A stretch of DNA of 64,000 bases from Chloroflexota bacterium (GTDB taxonomy: Bacteria; Chloroflexota; UBA6077; JACCZL01), in assembly GCA_020850535.1 (NCBI GenBank), contig JADZEM010000187.1, forward strand, positions 62,001 through 126,000, written 5' to 3'. The notes under the pieces were generated by a model. That model saw only the letters and a list, made by a program, of their open reading frames with translations, had not been told where the DNA came from and did not search any database. This document shows positions 35,358 to 43,628 of the stretch, piece after piece (positions within the stretch are counted from its first letter, which is position 1; every line of letters starts with the position of its first letter). The translations under genes were made by a program, and so were the position numbers.

Positions 35358-36377
35358 ATGATGACCCAGGTCGCGACACTCGGCGTCGGCATCATCGGTG
35401 CGAGCCGCGTCGCACCTCAGCACGCTCTCGCCGTCTCCACCGACGAGCGCACCCACCTTGCCGCCATCGCAGACCCGGACACTAGGCGCGCCATGCCGAT
35501 CGCCGAGCAGTACGGCTGCGAGGTGCTGGCCGACTATCGCGAGATGCTCAAGCGGAAGGACATCGCGACGGTGATGCTCGGGCTGCCGAACGATCTGCAC
35601 GCGAAGATCGGCATCGAGGCGCTGGAGGCCGGCAAGCACGTCTTCGTCGAGAAGCCGATGGCCAACACGCTCGAAGAGTGCGACGCGATGATGGCGGCGG
35701 CCCGGAGGGGCGGCGTCCAGGTCTTCGTGGGCCACTCGCAGCGCTTCTTCGCCACGACGGTCGAGGCGCGCCGCCTGGTGACCTCCGGCGAGCTGGGCGC
35801 GCCGATCATGGCCCGCGACGTCTGGAGCAAGGCGTTCGGCATCGAGTCCCGCCCGCCCTGGTTCGTGGATCGGGCGCGCGGCGGCGGCATGTGGCTGATG
35901 AACGGCGCGCACATGATCGACCGGACCTGCTGGGTGCTCGGCAGCGGCGTCGTCGCCGTCAAGGGCTGGGTCGGCAACCCGATCCACAACGCGGCAGCCG
36001 ACGACGCCTCGGCGGCCTACCTGCAGCTCAAGAACGGGCTGAACGTCTCGCTGTTCCACGCCGGCTTCAAGAATCGTGGCAAGGATCAGTGCGGTGTCGA
36101 GATACTCCTGACAGACGGGATGATCGAGTTCGACTCGTACAGCAATCGGCTCCAGGTCGCAGGGAACGGCGACTACGAGGAGCGCGCTGTCGAGCGCGTC
36201 AACCCGTTCGTCGCCGAGTTCGTGCGGATGGTGGACAGCATCACGACGGGCGCGAAGCTGGCCGTCACGCCGGAGTGGTCGCGGCACATCGTCGCGGTGA
36301 TGCTGGCGGTCGAGGAGTCCGGTCGGACCGGTCGCGAGGTCCGCATCGCCGACGCCGACTACGCCGACCCGGCCTGA
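35358..36377 (+). CDS. Gfo/Idh/MocA family oxidoreductase
   Basis: A 339-residue NAD(P)-dependent dehydrogenase of the glucose-fructose oxidoreductase / inositol dehydrogenase type. The Rossmann fold begins GVGIIGASRVAPQHA, and the catalytic-region motif VFVEKPMANTLEECD is present (Lys in EKP). The C-terminal alpha/beta domain contains GGGMWLMNGAHMIDRTCWVLG, with a conserved histidine. Substrates are usually sugars, inositols or sugar acids; the exact one is unknown. ATG 35358 follows AGGAGGGG (ATG 35361 is a close alternative). The patatin gene follows in 16 bases. Confidence 0.87.
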   Translation: MMTQVATLGVGIIGASRVAPQHALAVSTDERTHLAAIADPDTRRAMPIAEQYGCEVLADYREMLKRKDIATVMLGLPNDLHAKIGIEALEAGKHVFVEKPMANTLEECDAMMAAARRGGVQVFVGHSQRFFATTVEARRLVTSGELGAPIMARDVWSKAFGIESRPPWFVDRARGGGMWLMNGAHMIDRTCWVLGSGVVAVKGWVGNPIHNAAADDASAAYLQLKNGLNVSLFHAGFKNRGKDQCGVEILLTDGMIEFDSYSNRLQVAGNGDYEERAVERVNPFVAEFVRMVDSITTGAKLAVTPEWSRHIVAVMLAVEESGRTGREVRIADADYADPA

Positions 36378-36393
36378 CTCAGCGGAGGATCGT

Positions 36394-37278
36394 ATGCTCG
36401 CGCCCGCGCCCGCCACCAGCGACCGGCCAGCAGCCCAGCGATTCGACCTGGCGCTGGTGCTGAGCGGCGGCGGGGCGCGCGGGTTCGCGCACATCGGCGT
36501 GCTCCAGGTCGTCGACGAGCTGCGGCTGCCGGCCGATCTGGTCGTCGGCGTCAGTATGGGCAGCATCGTCGGGGCCGGGTACGCGGCCGGCTTCACGCCT
36601 GACCAGATGTTGGAGCTGGCGCGGGCCATGCGGGTGCGGTCGGTCTTCCGGCCCCGCCCGGGCCGCCAGAGCTTCGCGGACCCGGCCGGCCTGCGCGAAG
36701 CGATCCAGACCATCTTCGGAGATCGGACGTTCGCCGATCTGCAACGCGAGTTGCTGGTGGTGAGCGCCAGCGTGCTCGACGGCCAACCGTTCGTCTTCCG
36801 CGACGGCCTCCTGGTCGATGCGCTGGTCGCCAGTTGCTCGATCCCGCTGCTCTTCCCGCCGATCAGCCACCAGGGGGCGTACCTGCTCGACGGCGGACTG
36901 GTCAACGCGCTGCCGCTGGGGCTGGCGCGGCAGCTTGGCGCGCGGCAGATCGTGGCGGTGGACGCGTCCAGTCACGTTCGCCACCTGTTCAAGCTGCCGG
37001 TGGTTCGGCACGCGGCGCGAGGGGTTGTGCGGGCGTTGGAGCTTCGTCGTGCCCCGGCGGACCTCAGCCGACTCCGCATCGTCTCGCGCATCCTGCACCA
37101 TGCCAGCCAGCCGCTCGACGCTGCTCCCGTCGACGTGCTGATCCGGCCGTCGTTCGGCTACCGCACGACCTACCACTACCAGCACTGGCAGGAGATGGTG
37201 GCTCGTGGCCGCGCCGCCGCCGAGCAGGTGCGTCCAGAGCTGATGGCGCTCAGGGATGTCACCGGCGCCAGCGCGTAG
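36394..37278 (+). CDS. Patatin-like phospholipase
   Basis: A 294-residue serine lipid acyl hydrolase of the RssA/patatin type. The oxyanion motif SGGGARGFAHIG (24-35), the nucleophile elbow GVSMG with Ser54, and the catalytic Asp167 in LLDGGLVNALP make a complete Ser-Asp dyad. There is no signal peptide, so it probably acts on the inner face of the membrane or on intracellular lipids. RBS GGAGG is at 36383. It may share a transcript with the upstream dehydrogenase. A hairpin at 37333-37352 probably ends the message. Confidence 0.9.
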   Translation: MLAPAPATSDRPAAQRFDLALVLSGGGARGFAHIGVLQVVDELRLPADLVVGVSMGSIVGAGYAAGFTPDQMLELARAMRVRSVFRPRPGRQSFADPAGLREAIQTIFGDRTFADLQRELLVVSASVLDGQPFVFRDGLLVDALVASCSIPLLFPPISHQGAYLLDGGLVNALPLGLARQLGARQIVAVDASSHVRHLFKLPVVRHAARGVVRALELRRAPADLSRLRIVSRILHHASQPLDAAPVDVLIRPSFGYRTTYHYQHWQEMVARGRAAAEQVRPELMALRDVTGASA

Positions 37279-37332
37279 TACCTCACCCCCGACCCCACGT
37301 CGGCGCGGAGAGTGGGGGGAGTGAGGGCAACC

Positions 37333-37352
37333 GCACGATGACGGCATCGTGC
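37333..37352 (+). terminator. Hairpin downstream of the patatin gene
   Basis: GCACGATG-ACGG-CATCGTGC, a perfect 8-bp stem with a 4-base loop, 54 bases after the patatin stop. A second smaller hairpin, GGGGC-GTGAAA-GCCCC (37362-37377), follows and resembles the MITE hairpins. Neither has a T-run. Confidence 0.45.
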
Positions 37353-37384
37353 AGCCTCGTCGGGGCGTGAAAGCCCCGCCTGCC

Positions 37385-38014
37385 CTACGACTCGGCCGCC
37401 AGTCGCACGCTCACCCCGACGAACAGCGCGCCCGTCAGGGCCGTCAGCCCGCGCTCGGCCCGCCGATACACCCGCGACACGGCCCGGGTGGACATTGTCA
37501 GCGCCACCAGCACGTACCAGGTGAGGGTCGTGCCGACGATGGTCACCAGGAAGCTGAGGGTGAACCACGACGGCGCATCGGCCGGCACCAGCACGGCGAA
37601 GAGACTCCCGAACAGGGCCAACGCCTTCGGGTTGGCGAGATTGGTCAGGAGTCCGTAGCGAAACGCCCCGACCGTCGAGCGCGGCGCTGCTCCGCCGGTC
37701 TCAGCATGTTCGCTGCGCCAGGCCGAGAGCAGCAGGCGCAGGCCGATGTAGGCCAGATACGCCGCGCCGGCGAGCCGCAACACCGTAGACAGGCTCTCAA
37801 ACGTCAGCAGCAGCGCGTGCAGCCCGAAGAGGCTCGCCACAGCCCAGCCAACCATGCCAACCGTCACGCCGCCAGCCACCGCCAGGCCGCTACGACGCGA
37901 GCCACCGACCGAGGCATGGACCGTCGCCGCGAAGTCCGGCCCGGGCGTCATCAGCGCGGCCACCCACACGACGACCGCCGTGACGAACGCGGTCAGCGTA
38001 TCGACTTCGGACAT
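37385..38014 (-). CDS. LysE/RhtB family exporter
   Basis: A 209-residue inner-membrane translocator with about six helices. The N-terminal signature AALMTPGPDFAATVHASVGGSRRSGLAVAGG is that of the RhtB/LysE family, which exports amino acids such as threonine, homoserine or lysine. A central LTNLANPKALALFGSLF segment is also conserved. The start is ATG 38014, with GGGAGGT upstream; the much longer open frame beyond it only shadows the MFS gene. It is monocistronic, with the MITE relative between it and the MFS gene. Confidence 0.9.
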   Translation of the reverse strand: MSEVDTLTAFVTAVVVWVAALMTPGPDFAATVHASVGGSRRSGLAVAGGVTVGMVGWAVASLFGLHALLLTFESLSTVLRLAGAAYLAYIGLRLLLSAWRSEHAETGGAAPRSTVGAFRYGLLTNLANPKALALFGSLFAVLVPADAPSWFTLSFLVTIVGTTLTWYVLVALTMSTRAVSRVYRRAERGLTALTGALFVGVSVRLAAES

Positions 38015-38091
38015 GCAGACCTCCCGTCGTGGGCGCACCATGGATTGTAGGAGGCCACAGCGGGCGGATGTCTGTCCCCATGAGCGAGCAT

Positions 38092-38200
38092 CCAGGGCAA
38101 TCGCTTGATGAAGGCGGCGCGCGTCGTGATCGGGGCTTGAAAGCCCCGACCGCCCGTTCCATGATGCGTTGGGAGCACCAGCGTACATGCGATCGCCCCG
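38092..38200. mobile_element. Shorter relative of the 217-bp MITE
   Basis: Read in reverse, 38149-38198 matches the MITE at 23855-23904 at about 43 of 50 positions, including GCATCATGGAACGGGCGGT. The other end, CCAGGGCAATCGCTTGATG, matches the far end of that element. Between them is a single palindrome CGGGGCTT-GA-AAGCCCCG (38131-38148). It equals the longer element with about 105 central bases missing between two hairpins. No target duplication is preserved. Confidence 0.65.
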
Positions 38201-38208
38201 AGTGCGCG

Positions 38209-39558
38209 TCAGCGAGAGGTGGCGGCCGACACGCGGCGCAGGCCGGCCCACCCACCAGCGGTGAACAGCAGCAACGCACCGGCCAGCAGCACGAACACCT
38301 GCTGATACCCCAGCACGTTGATGCCCGCGCCGACCACCGCTGTCCCCACCGAGCCGCCCGTGAACAGCCCGCAGGCGAACACGGCGATGGCCGTTCCGCG
38401 CGCACTGGGCAGGATCTCGGTCGAGCGGGCCTGAAGCACGGCGTGTGCGCCGGTCCAGCCAAACCCGAGCAGGATCAGCATGACCGTGGCGACCTCCCAG
38501 CTCGGGACCAGCGAGATCAGCAGATACCCGAGCGCGCTGGAGACGCCGCCGAACACGAAGCGGCTGCTCTCTCCGAAACGGCGCGCCGCCCACGGCAACA
38601 GCTTGCCGGAGAGCACCAGCGCGGCCCCGTACACGCCCAGGCACAGCCCAATGGCCACATACGACAGCCCCCACCGATCCCGCAGGTAGGCCCCGAGAAA
38701 GGTCATGCCGCCCATCAGCAACATGCCCTCGACAAAGGCCAGGAGGATCGCGACCAGCCGCCAGCCGGCCCCGAGCAGTTGCCCAAAGCCCTCGAGCATG
38801 CTGGTGCGTGGCCCGATCTTCTCCGCCCCGCGCACCCAAAACAGCGCCAGGACGATGAGGAAGGCCATGACGCCGTCGAGGTAGAAGATGGCCCGCCAGC
38901 TGACGAACCCGGCCAGGATGCCGCCCAGCGAGAGGCTGAGTAGCTGGGAGACGGCGCTGCTGGTGATCAGCACCGAGATCGCGCCGGGGCGGTCGCGGTA
39001 CTCGAAGGCGTCCCCGACGTAGGCGAGGCCCATCGGGAAGGAGGCGGCGGCGACGGCACCGGTCAGGAAGCGCATCACGACCAGTGTCTCGAACGAGCCA
39101 ACCAGGCCACAGAGCGTGGTGCCGAGGGCGAACACCAACAGCGTGCCGCGAGCCACCGGCAGTCGACCAAACCGATCCGCCAGCGGCCCGTAGACAAGCT
39201 GGAATGCGCCGTAGGGCAGCATGTAGGCTGTCGCGACCAATCCTGCCGTCGCCACATTCACGCCGAGATCGGCGGAGAGGCTCGGCAGGAGCGGCACGAT
39301 GGCCCGCATGTCGAGGTTGACGGCGAACGCGCCGGCTGCAAGCACCCAGAGGGTCAGCCAGCGCGAGGATGGGCGTGAGATCAACGGCAGCAGCCAGTCC
39401 CGATCGGGACGCTGCTCGTGGGGCCGGCCTCGGCCCTGGTCGTCGTCGTTGTCGTTCGCGTTGCCATTGTCGTCGTGATTCTCGTTGCTGTTGTTGTTCG
39501 TGTTGCCGTTGTCGTGGTGGATGCTGCCGTCGAAGATCTCGAACGTCGCCTGTTGCAC
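38209..39558 (-). CDS. Major facilitator superfamily transporter with Asn/Asp-rich N-terminal tail
   Basis: A 449-residue MFS exporter with twelve predicted helices. The first is LTLWVLAAGAFAVNLDMRAI, followed by motif A in GPLADRFGRLPVARG, as in Bcr/drug-efflux and YnfM-like carriers. Unusually, residues about 14-55 are an Asn/Asp/His-rich low-complexity stretch. The only ATG/GTG able to include the first helix is the GTG at 39558; a TTG at 39384 would skip the tail but has no clear ribosome site. The frame continues upstream of the GTG with a coding-like segment back to a TAG, suggesting fusion to a remnant. The substrate is unknown. Confidence 0.82.
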   Translation of the reverse strand: MQQATFEIFDGSIHHDNGNTNNNSNENHDDNGNANDNDDDQGRGRPHEQRPDRDWLLPLISRPSSRWLTLWVLAAGAFAVNLDMRAIVPLLPSLSADLGVNVATAGLVATAYMLPYGAFQLVYGPLADRFGRLPVARGTLLVFALGTTLCGLVGSFETLVVMRFLTGAVAAASFPMGLAYVGDAFEYRDRPGAISVLITSSAVSQLLSLSLGGILAGFVSWRAIFYLDGVMAFLIVLALFWVRGAEKIGPRTSMLEGFGQLLGAGWRLVAILLAFVEGMLLMGGMTFLGAYLRDRWGLSYVAIGLCLGVYGAALVLSGKLLPWAARRFGESSRFVFGGVSSALGYLLISLVPSWEVATVMLILLGFGWTGAHAVLQARSTEILPSARGTAIAVFACGLFTGGSVGTAVVGAGINVLGYQQVFVLLAGALLLFTAGGWAGLRRVSAATSR

Positions 39559-39827
39559 ATCGCCGGACGTAGTATCGTCGGCGTCCAGGCAGAACTGGTA
39601 CAGGCCGATGTTCAGCTAAGTCGCCGTCGAGCCGTCTCCCCCGTCGGCCCTCACTCAGTTGACGGCCAGCGCCTGCTGCCACGGCGCACGTCCGGGCAGT
39701 CCGCGCGCCGTTGCAACCCCTACCTGTAGGCGCGGACGCGATGGTAGCACCCCAGGCAGGCCGCCGGCTGTCACCCGTTCGACATTGCCCAGCGTTTCAG
39801 CCTGGGGGTGCAACGGCCGGGGCGGCG

Positions 39828-41213
39828 CTACCGCAGGCTGTCGAACTCGGTCAGGGCGCGGTCGCGCAGGGTCAGGAGCGGCTCGCTGTAGCGGACCGGG
39901 TACCGTTCGGGGTCGGTCAGGCGGCGATACTCGGCCGGCAGGCGTTCGAGGTTGCGCCGCGCCAGCTCCCAGATCTCGGACAGCGGCGGCAGGCTCCCAG
40001 GCACCATCCGCCCGCCGCGCATGACCGGCTTGAGCAGTCGCTCGCTGCCGTCGGATGGGGCCGGCTCGTCGGCCAGTTGAATCACGTCCTCCTGGAACAC
40101 GCCGCGACGATAGACCTCCTTCGCGCCGGGAAGGGTCGTCTTGTCGCCGGCCACCTTCACCTTCGGGACGGTTCGGCCCTCGTCATCAACGTAGGCCACG
40201 TTCTTGTAGACGCCGCCCAGCGACCCGCCTTCGATGTCGTGTTCGACCGACCCTGCCCCCACGCCGATGCTGGTCCCGACGCCAAACGCGTCGAACGGTG
40301 CGCCCTTCGCCACCAGCTCCGCGATGCTGTACTCGTCCAGGTCGCCGCTGCCGAGGATGCGACACTCAGGCAGGCCGCCCTCGTCCAGCATCCGCCGCAC
40401 CATGACGCTCTGCGCCGCCAAATCGCCGCTGTCCAGCCGAACCGCGGCCAGCACGTGCCCGTGGCTCTCACGGTACTGGTGCGCCACCGCGATGGCCGTC
40501 TGGATGGCGCGCGGCACGTCGTAGGTGTCCACCAGCAGAGTGTACCGATTGAACGTCTCGGCCACGGCGGAGAACGCCTGCCGCTCGTCGTCGAACAGTT
40601 GCACCAGCGCATGGGGAATGGTGCCGCTGGCCAGCAGCCGGTACTGCGCCGCCGCCGCCAGGAACGAGGTGCTCCAGCAACCGCCGATCCGCGCAGACCT
40701 GGTCACGACGAACGGCTCCTGCGCCCGCCGCAGCGCGAACTCGGAGACTGGCCGCCCTTGAGCCGCCCAGACGATCCGCGACGCCTTGGTGGCGATCAGC
40801 GTGGCGAGGTTGACCGCCTGGAGCAGGCCCGATTCCAGCAGCAGCGCCTCGCGGAAGGGCGCGGTCACGCGCAGCAGCGGCTCGTGCGGAAAGGCGATGG
40901 ACCCCTCCGGCATCGCCACGATCTCCCCCGTGAAGCGAAGCTGCCGCAGCTCGTCCAGGAAGGACGGATCGTAGTCGCGGATCTGGTCGAGGAACGCGAT
41001 GTCGTCCTCGGAGTAGCGGAAGTCGCGCACGAAGTTCAGCGCGGCTTCCAGCCCTGCCACCAGCAAGAAGGCGCCGCCGAACGGGGCGCGCCGCGCGAAC
41101 AGCTCGAAGGTGGTCAGGCCGTTCAGCCCCGCACGCCAGCTCACATACGCCGAGTCCGGATGGTACATGTCGGTCAGGAGACCGGGGCGCTGCACGTTGC
41201 GGGACGGAGACAT
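39828..41213 (-). CDS. pncB: Nicotinate phosphoribosyltransferase
   Basis: A 461-residue enzyme that makes nicotinate mononucleotide from nicotinate, PRPP and ATP in NAD salvage. Family marks are LLTDMYHPDSAYVSWRAGLNG at the N-terminus, the substrate region RIVWAAQGRPVSEFALRRAQE, LDSGDLAAQSVMVRRMLDE and the phosphate-binding FGVGTSIGVGAGSVEHD. The cytosolic protein has a normal length for the bacterial PncB-2 type. It is divergent from the A-type iron-sulphur protein, with a palindrome at 41288-41304 between them that might regulate either gene. The spacer 39559-39827 on its other side holds an inverted pair of CCGTTGCAACCCC-like words (about 39707 and 39807) but no gene. Confidence 0.93.
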   Translation of the reverse strand: MSPSRNVQRPGLLTDMYHPDSAYVSWRAGLNGLTTFELFARRAPFGGAFLLVAGLEAALNFVRDFRYSEDDIAFLDQIRDYDPSFLDELRQLRFTGEIVAMPEGSIAFPHEPLLRVTAPFREALLLESGLLQAVNLATLIATKASRIVWAAQGRPVSEFALRRAQEPFVVTRSARIGGCWSTSFLAAAAQYRLLASGTIPHALVQLFDDERQAFSAVAETFNRYTLLVDTYDVPRAIQTAIAVAHQYRESHGHVLAAVRLDSGDLAAQSVMVRRMLDEGGLPECRILGSGDLDEYSIAELVAKGAPFDAFGVGTSIGVGAGSVEHDIEGGSLGGVYKNVAYVDDEGRTVPKVKVAGDKTTLPGAKEVYRRGVFQEDVIQLADEPAPSDGSERLLKPVMRGGRMVPGSLPPLSEIWELARRNLERLPAEYRRLTDPERYPVRYSEPLLTLRDRALTEFDSLR

Positions 41214-41287
41214 GATAGGCTCCAGACAGGGCCGGCTCGGCCAGCCCGCGGGGGAGATTGTATCGAGAGCGTCACCCCTCAGCTATT

Positions 41288-41304
41288 GTACTCCAAAAGA
41301 GTAC
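41288..41304. promoter_or_regulatory. Palindromic operator candidate between pncB and the ErpA gene
   Basis: GTACTC-CAAAA-GAGTAC, a perfect 6-bp dyad (7 bp with the flanking T and A). It is AT-rich against a GC-rich background and lies 75 bases before one start and 91 before the other. A redox- or NAD-responsive regulator would fit the neighbours, but no consensus match can be claimed. Confidence 0.45.
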
Positions 41305-41378
41305 ATATTGTGCAGCTTCCCTGCGCACCCGAATTCCTGATAAAATTGGTCGGAGTTTCCGATCCAGGGGCCAGACAG

Positions 41379-41735
41379 ATGCTCACCATGACCGACAACG
41401 CCGTCATCCAGCTCAAGCAGATCATCCAAAAGGACGGCAATCCCAACAAGGCGCTGCGGGTCTACGTGACCCCCGGCGGCTGCTCTGGCTTCTCCTACGG
41501 CATGCAGCTTGACGACGAGCGCGCCGACGACGACACCGCGTACAGCATCGACGGCGTCACGGTGGTCGTGGACGAGTTCAGCCTGCCCCAGGTGGACGGC
41601 GCGCAGATCGACTATGTCAACGCGCTGATGGGCGGCGGCTTCGTCGTGCAGAACCCGAACGCCGTCAAGAACTGCGCCTGCGGTCAGTCCTTCGACACGG
41701 CGGCCGGCGGCGGAACCGCGCGCCCCTGCAGCTAG
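41379..41735 (+). CDS. A-type iron-sulphur carrier (ErpA/IscA family)
   Basis: A 118-residue protein that accepts Fe-S clusters from a scaffold and delivers them to apo-enzymes. The three ligand cysteines are present, Cys35 in TPGGCSGFSYGM and Cys99 and Cys101 in VKNCACGQSF. The core has the normal length of about 107 residues, with a short extra Gly/Thr tail ending PCS. ATG 41379 is chosen because the larger frame covering it shadows pncB; ATG 41388 is an alternative. No other suf/isc genes are nearby, so it is a stand-alone carrier, as ErpA often is. Confidence 0.92.
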   Translation: MLTMTDNAVIQLKQIIQKDGNPNKALRVYVTPGGCSGFSYGMQLDDERADDDTAYSIDGVTVVVDEFSLPQVDGAQIDYVNALMGGGFVVQNPNAVKNCACGQSFDTAAGGGTARPCS

Positions 41736-41845
41736 CCCCCCCAGCGGCCCGCACGTGCGACGACCATCACTCGGCTGAGCGGTCGACCGCCGTGAGCCGC
41801 CGGTGGCTCGTCTGGTGTCAATCACGGAGTCGCTCAGTACCGGTC

Positions 41846-42111
41846 GTCATCCCGACCCCGTTCGGCACGCGCAGGGCAAGCTCCGCGAGGAACGAGCACA
41901 CCCTCCGTCATCCCGACCGCGGCGAGGCACGAGCGAAGTGGAGGGATCTCCTCCTTCTGTGGCGTGAGGAAGATCCCTCGACTGCGTTCGCACGCTCACT
42001 CCGCTCGGGATGACGAGGGTGGGTGCAGGCTCACTCCGCTCGGGATGACGGGGGAGGGTCGTCAGGCTTGCCCTGCGCGTGCCGAATGGGTCGCTTCACT
42101 CGGGATGACGG
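41846..42111. repeat. Composite inverted-repeat element of the GTCATCCCGA family
   Basis: The left end (from CGTCATCCCGACCC through TTCGGCACGCGCAGGGCAAGC) recurs inverted at the right end (42063-42111), with 21 of 22 bases matching in the core. Nested inside, 41908-41950 pairs with 41971-42014 around GGATCT/AGATCC. TCACTCCGCTCGGGATGACG appears twice directly (about 41995 and 42031). It fills most of the gene-free stretch 41736-42159. It is related to the element at 16811-16974. Confidence 0.6.
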
Positions 42112-42159
42112 TGAAGCATCGCCGGAGGTCCAACCCGGTCGTTCACGACGGACAGACCG

Positions 42160-42972
42160 CTAGATCGTGCCGCCCAGCAGCCGCGAGCCGGTCGGCGCGG
42201 GACTGCCGCCGGTCGGCTCCTCGGTCACGCCGAACGTGTTCCAGCGCGCCAGGGCGTCCGGGCACTTGATCAGCGTGTAGCCGTTGCCGGCTTTGTCGGT
42301 CCAGGTCAGGATGCCGGCGCTCTCGCGCTCGCCGTTGGCCCGCGCCACCCACAGCTGATAGACCCGCCCCGGCGGCAGCGGCGGCAGATTCCTGACCATC
42401 AGCATGCCCTCGCTGGTCTCCGGATCGATGTAGACCCGCCCGAACGCCGGCTGCGTCGGCTGGGTGGACTGCAACACCCGGATCTGCGTGTCGGCTGCCT
42501 GGAGCACCGACGCGACCCGCTGGTAGTTCTGCGCCCGCTCGGTCAGCGTGGCGATGCGCGCGTTCTGCGCGTCGAGCTGTGACTGAAGGTTGTACGCCCA
42601 GTAGCTCGATCCGGCCGCCACGATCACGGCGACGCCCGCGACGAGGCTGGTCAGCGTCGAGCGGAGACGCTGGGCGCGCGTGCTCTGCCAGATCGGGATC
42701 GGCGCGCCACCCCGTGCGAGCGGTGGCGACGGCAGCGCGCGCGGCTTCCTGGCCTGCGCCAGCACCCGGTCCTTGAGCCCGGTGGATGGATCGCTCTGCG
42801 GGAGCGCCAGCGCGAGCTGGGCCGTGACTTCGAGGTAGGAGGCCAGATCAGTCTCGCAGGTGGGGCAGTTGCGAAGGTGATCGTCGACCACGTCCCGCTC
42901 GTCGACGTCCAGGACGTTCAGGGCGTGGAGCGGCGTCAGCTCGCGGACCTCGTCGCAGGTCAGACCACTCAT
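42160..42972 (-). CDS. Anti-sigma factor, RskA family with zinc-binding N-terminus
   Basis: A 270-residue membrane-anchored regulator. The cytosolic N-terminus has the anti-sigma zinc motif H32-x3-C36-x2-C39 in DDHLRNCPTC and should sequester the sigma factor encoded just upstream. One membrane helix (about 90-112, LTSLVAGVAVIVAAGSSYWA) is followed by a short coiled segment. The external RskA domain (LPPGRVYQLWVARANGERESAGILTW to the end) is where signal-induced proteolysis starts. The ATGA overlap with the sigma gene shows coupling. The signal is unknown; RskA relatives respond to redox or envelope cues. Confidence 0.9.
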   Translation of the reverse strand: MSGLTCDEVRELTPLHALNVLDVDERDVVDDHLRNCPTCETDLASYLEVTAQLALALPQSDPSTGLKDRVLAQARKPRALPSPPLARGGAPIPIWQSTRAQRLRSTLTSLVAGVAVIVAAGSSYWAYNLQSQLDAQNARIATLTERAQNYQRVASVLQAADTQIRVLQSTQPTQPAFGRVYIDPETSEGMLMVRNLPPLPPGRVYQLWVARANGERESAGILTWTDKAGNGYTLIKCPDALARWNTFGVTEEPTGGSPAPTGSRLLGGTI

Positions 42973-43559
42973 GACGCCCCCGGCCTCAGGTCCGCAAGCT
43001 CGAGGGAGCCACGCAGCTTCTGCATCGCCAGCCGCAAGCGGGTCTTGATCGTCCCGAGCGGCTCTCCAAGAGCCGAGGCGATCTCGACCTGAGTCATGCC
43101 GCGCAGGTACGCCAGCTCGACGGCGATACGCTGGGCCGTCGGCAGCTCGCGGAGGGCGCGGGCCACCGCCTCGCCGCTCAGCGAGCGCAGTACGTCGTCG
43201 ACCGGATCGCGGTCGCTGAGGATCGGTTCGAGCGCCTGCTGCGATGCGCCGTAGCGCTGCTCCAGCTTGCGCCGCCGCAGTCGGTCCACGGCTCGGTGGT
43301 GCGCGACGCCCAGCAGCCAGGCGATCAGTCGACCGCGCTCGGGGGAGTAGGCGTCCGGCCGCTGCCAGAGCTTCAGGAACGTCTCCTGAACGATCTCCTC
43401 AGCCGCCTCGCGTTCGGAGAGCAGCTTCAAGGAGAGCGAGAACACTGCACGCGAGTGTCGCTCGTACAACTGCTCGAGTGCGCGCACATCGCCCTCGCCG
43501 AGCCGCTCCGCCAACGCCTCATCGGCAAGGAGCGACACGTCTACGGCTTGCGACGACAT
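42969..43559 (-). CDS. ECF RNA polymerase sigma factor (SigK-like)
   Basis: A 196-residue extracytoplasmic-function sigma factor. Region 2 is AVFSLSLKLLSEREAAEEIVQETFLKLWQRPDAY with the DNA-melting segment RGRLIAWLLGVAHHRAVDRLRRRK. Region 4 is LPTAQRIAVELAYLRGMTQVEIASALGEPLGTIKTRLRLAMQKLR, an HTH that reads the -35. The frame is open to 43649, but a promoter at 43599-43628 points to ATG 43559. It is co-translated with its anti-sigma partner (4-base overlap). An AAC within GTAACG near the -35 could allow autoregulation, as ECF promoters commonly carry AAC. Confidence 0.93.
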   Translation of the reverse strand: MSSQAVDVSLLADEALAERLGEGDVRALEQLYERHSRAVFSLSLKLLSEREAAEEIVQETFLKLWQRPDAYSPERGRLIAWLLGVAHHRAVDRLRRRKLEQRYGASQQALEPILSDRDPVDDVLRSLSGEAVARALRELPTAQRIAVELAYLRGMTQVEIASALGEPLGTIKTRLRLAMQKLRGSLELADLRPGAS

Positions 43560-43598
43560 CACGGGAGATGCCTCGGCTGGGCACCATTCATGCAGCCC

Positions 43599-43628
43599 AG
43601 TATACCTGTCTCTCGTAAGACCGTCGAA
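43599..43628 (-). promoter_or_regulatory. Promoter of the sigma/anti-sigma operon
   Basis: On the minus strand TTCGAC (43628-43623), an 18-base spacer and TATACT (43604-43599). Transcription would start near 43592, 33 bases before ATG 43559. A perfect inverted repeat GATTGTTG/CAACAATC (43722-43747) lies further upstream. The rest of 43560-43883 shows no gene. Confidence 0.45.

Noticed and set aside
37385-39682. 765-codon minus-strand frame
   Set aside because: It combines the real LysE gene with out-of-frame reading of the MFS gene; ATG 38014 with GGGAGGT is the genuine start.
39418-39729. Val-rich 103-codon open frame on the plus strand
   Set aside because: The Val-rich run is the reverse of the Asn/Asp-rich codons in the MFS tail.
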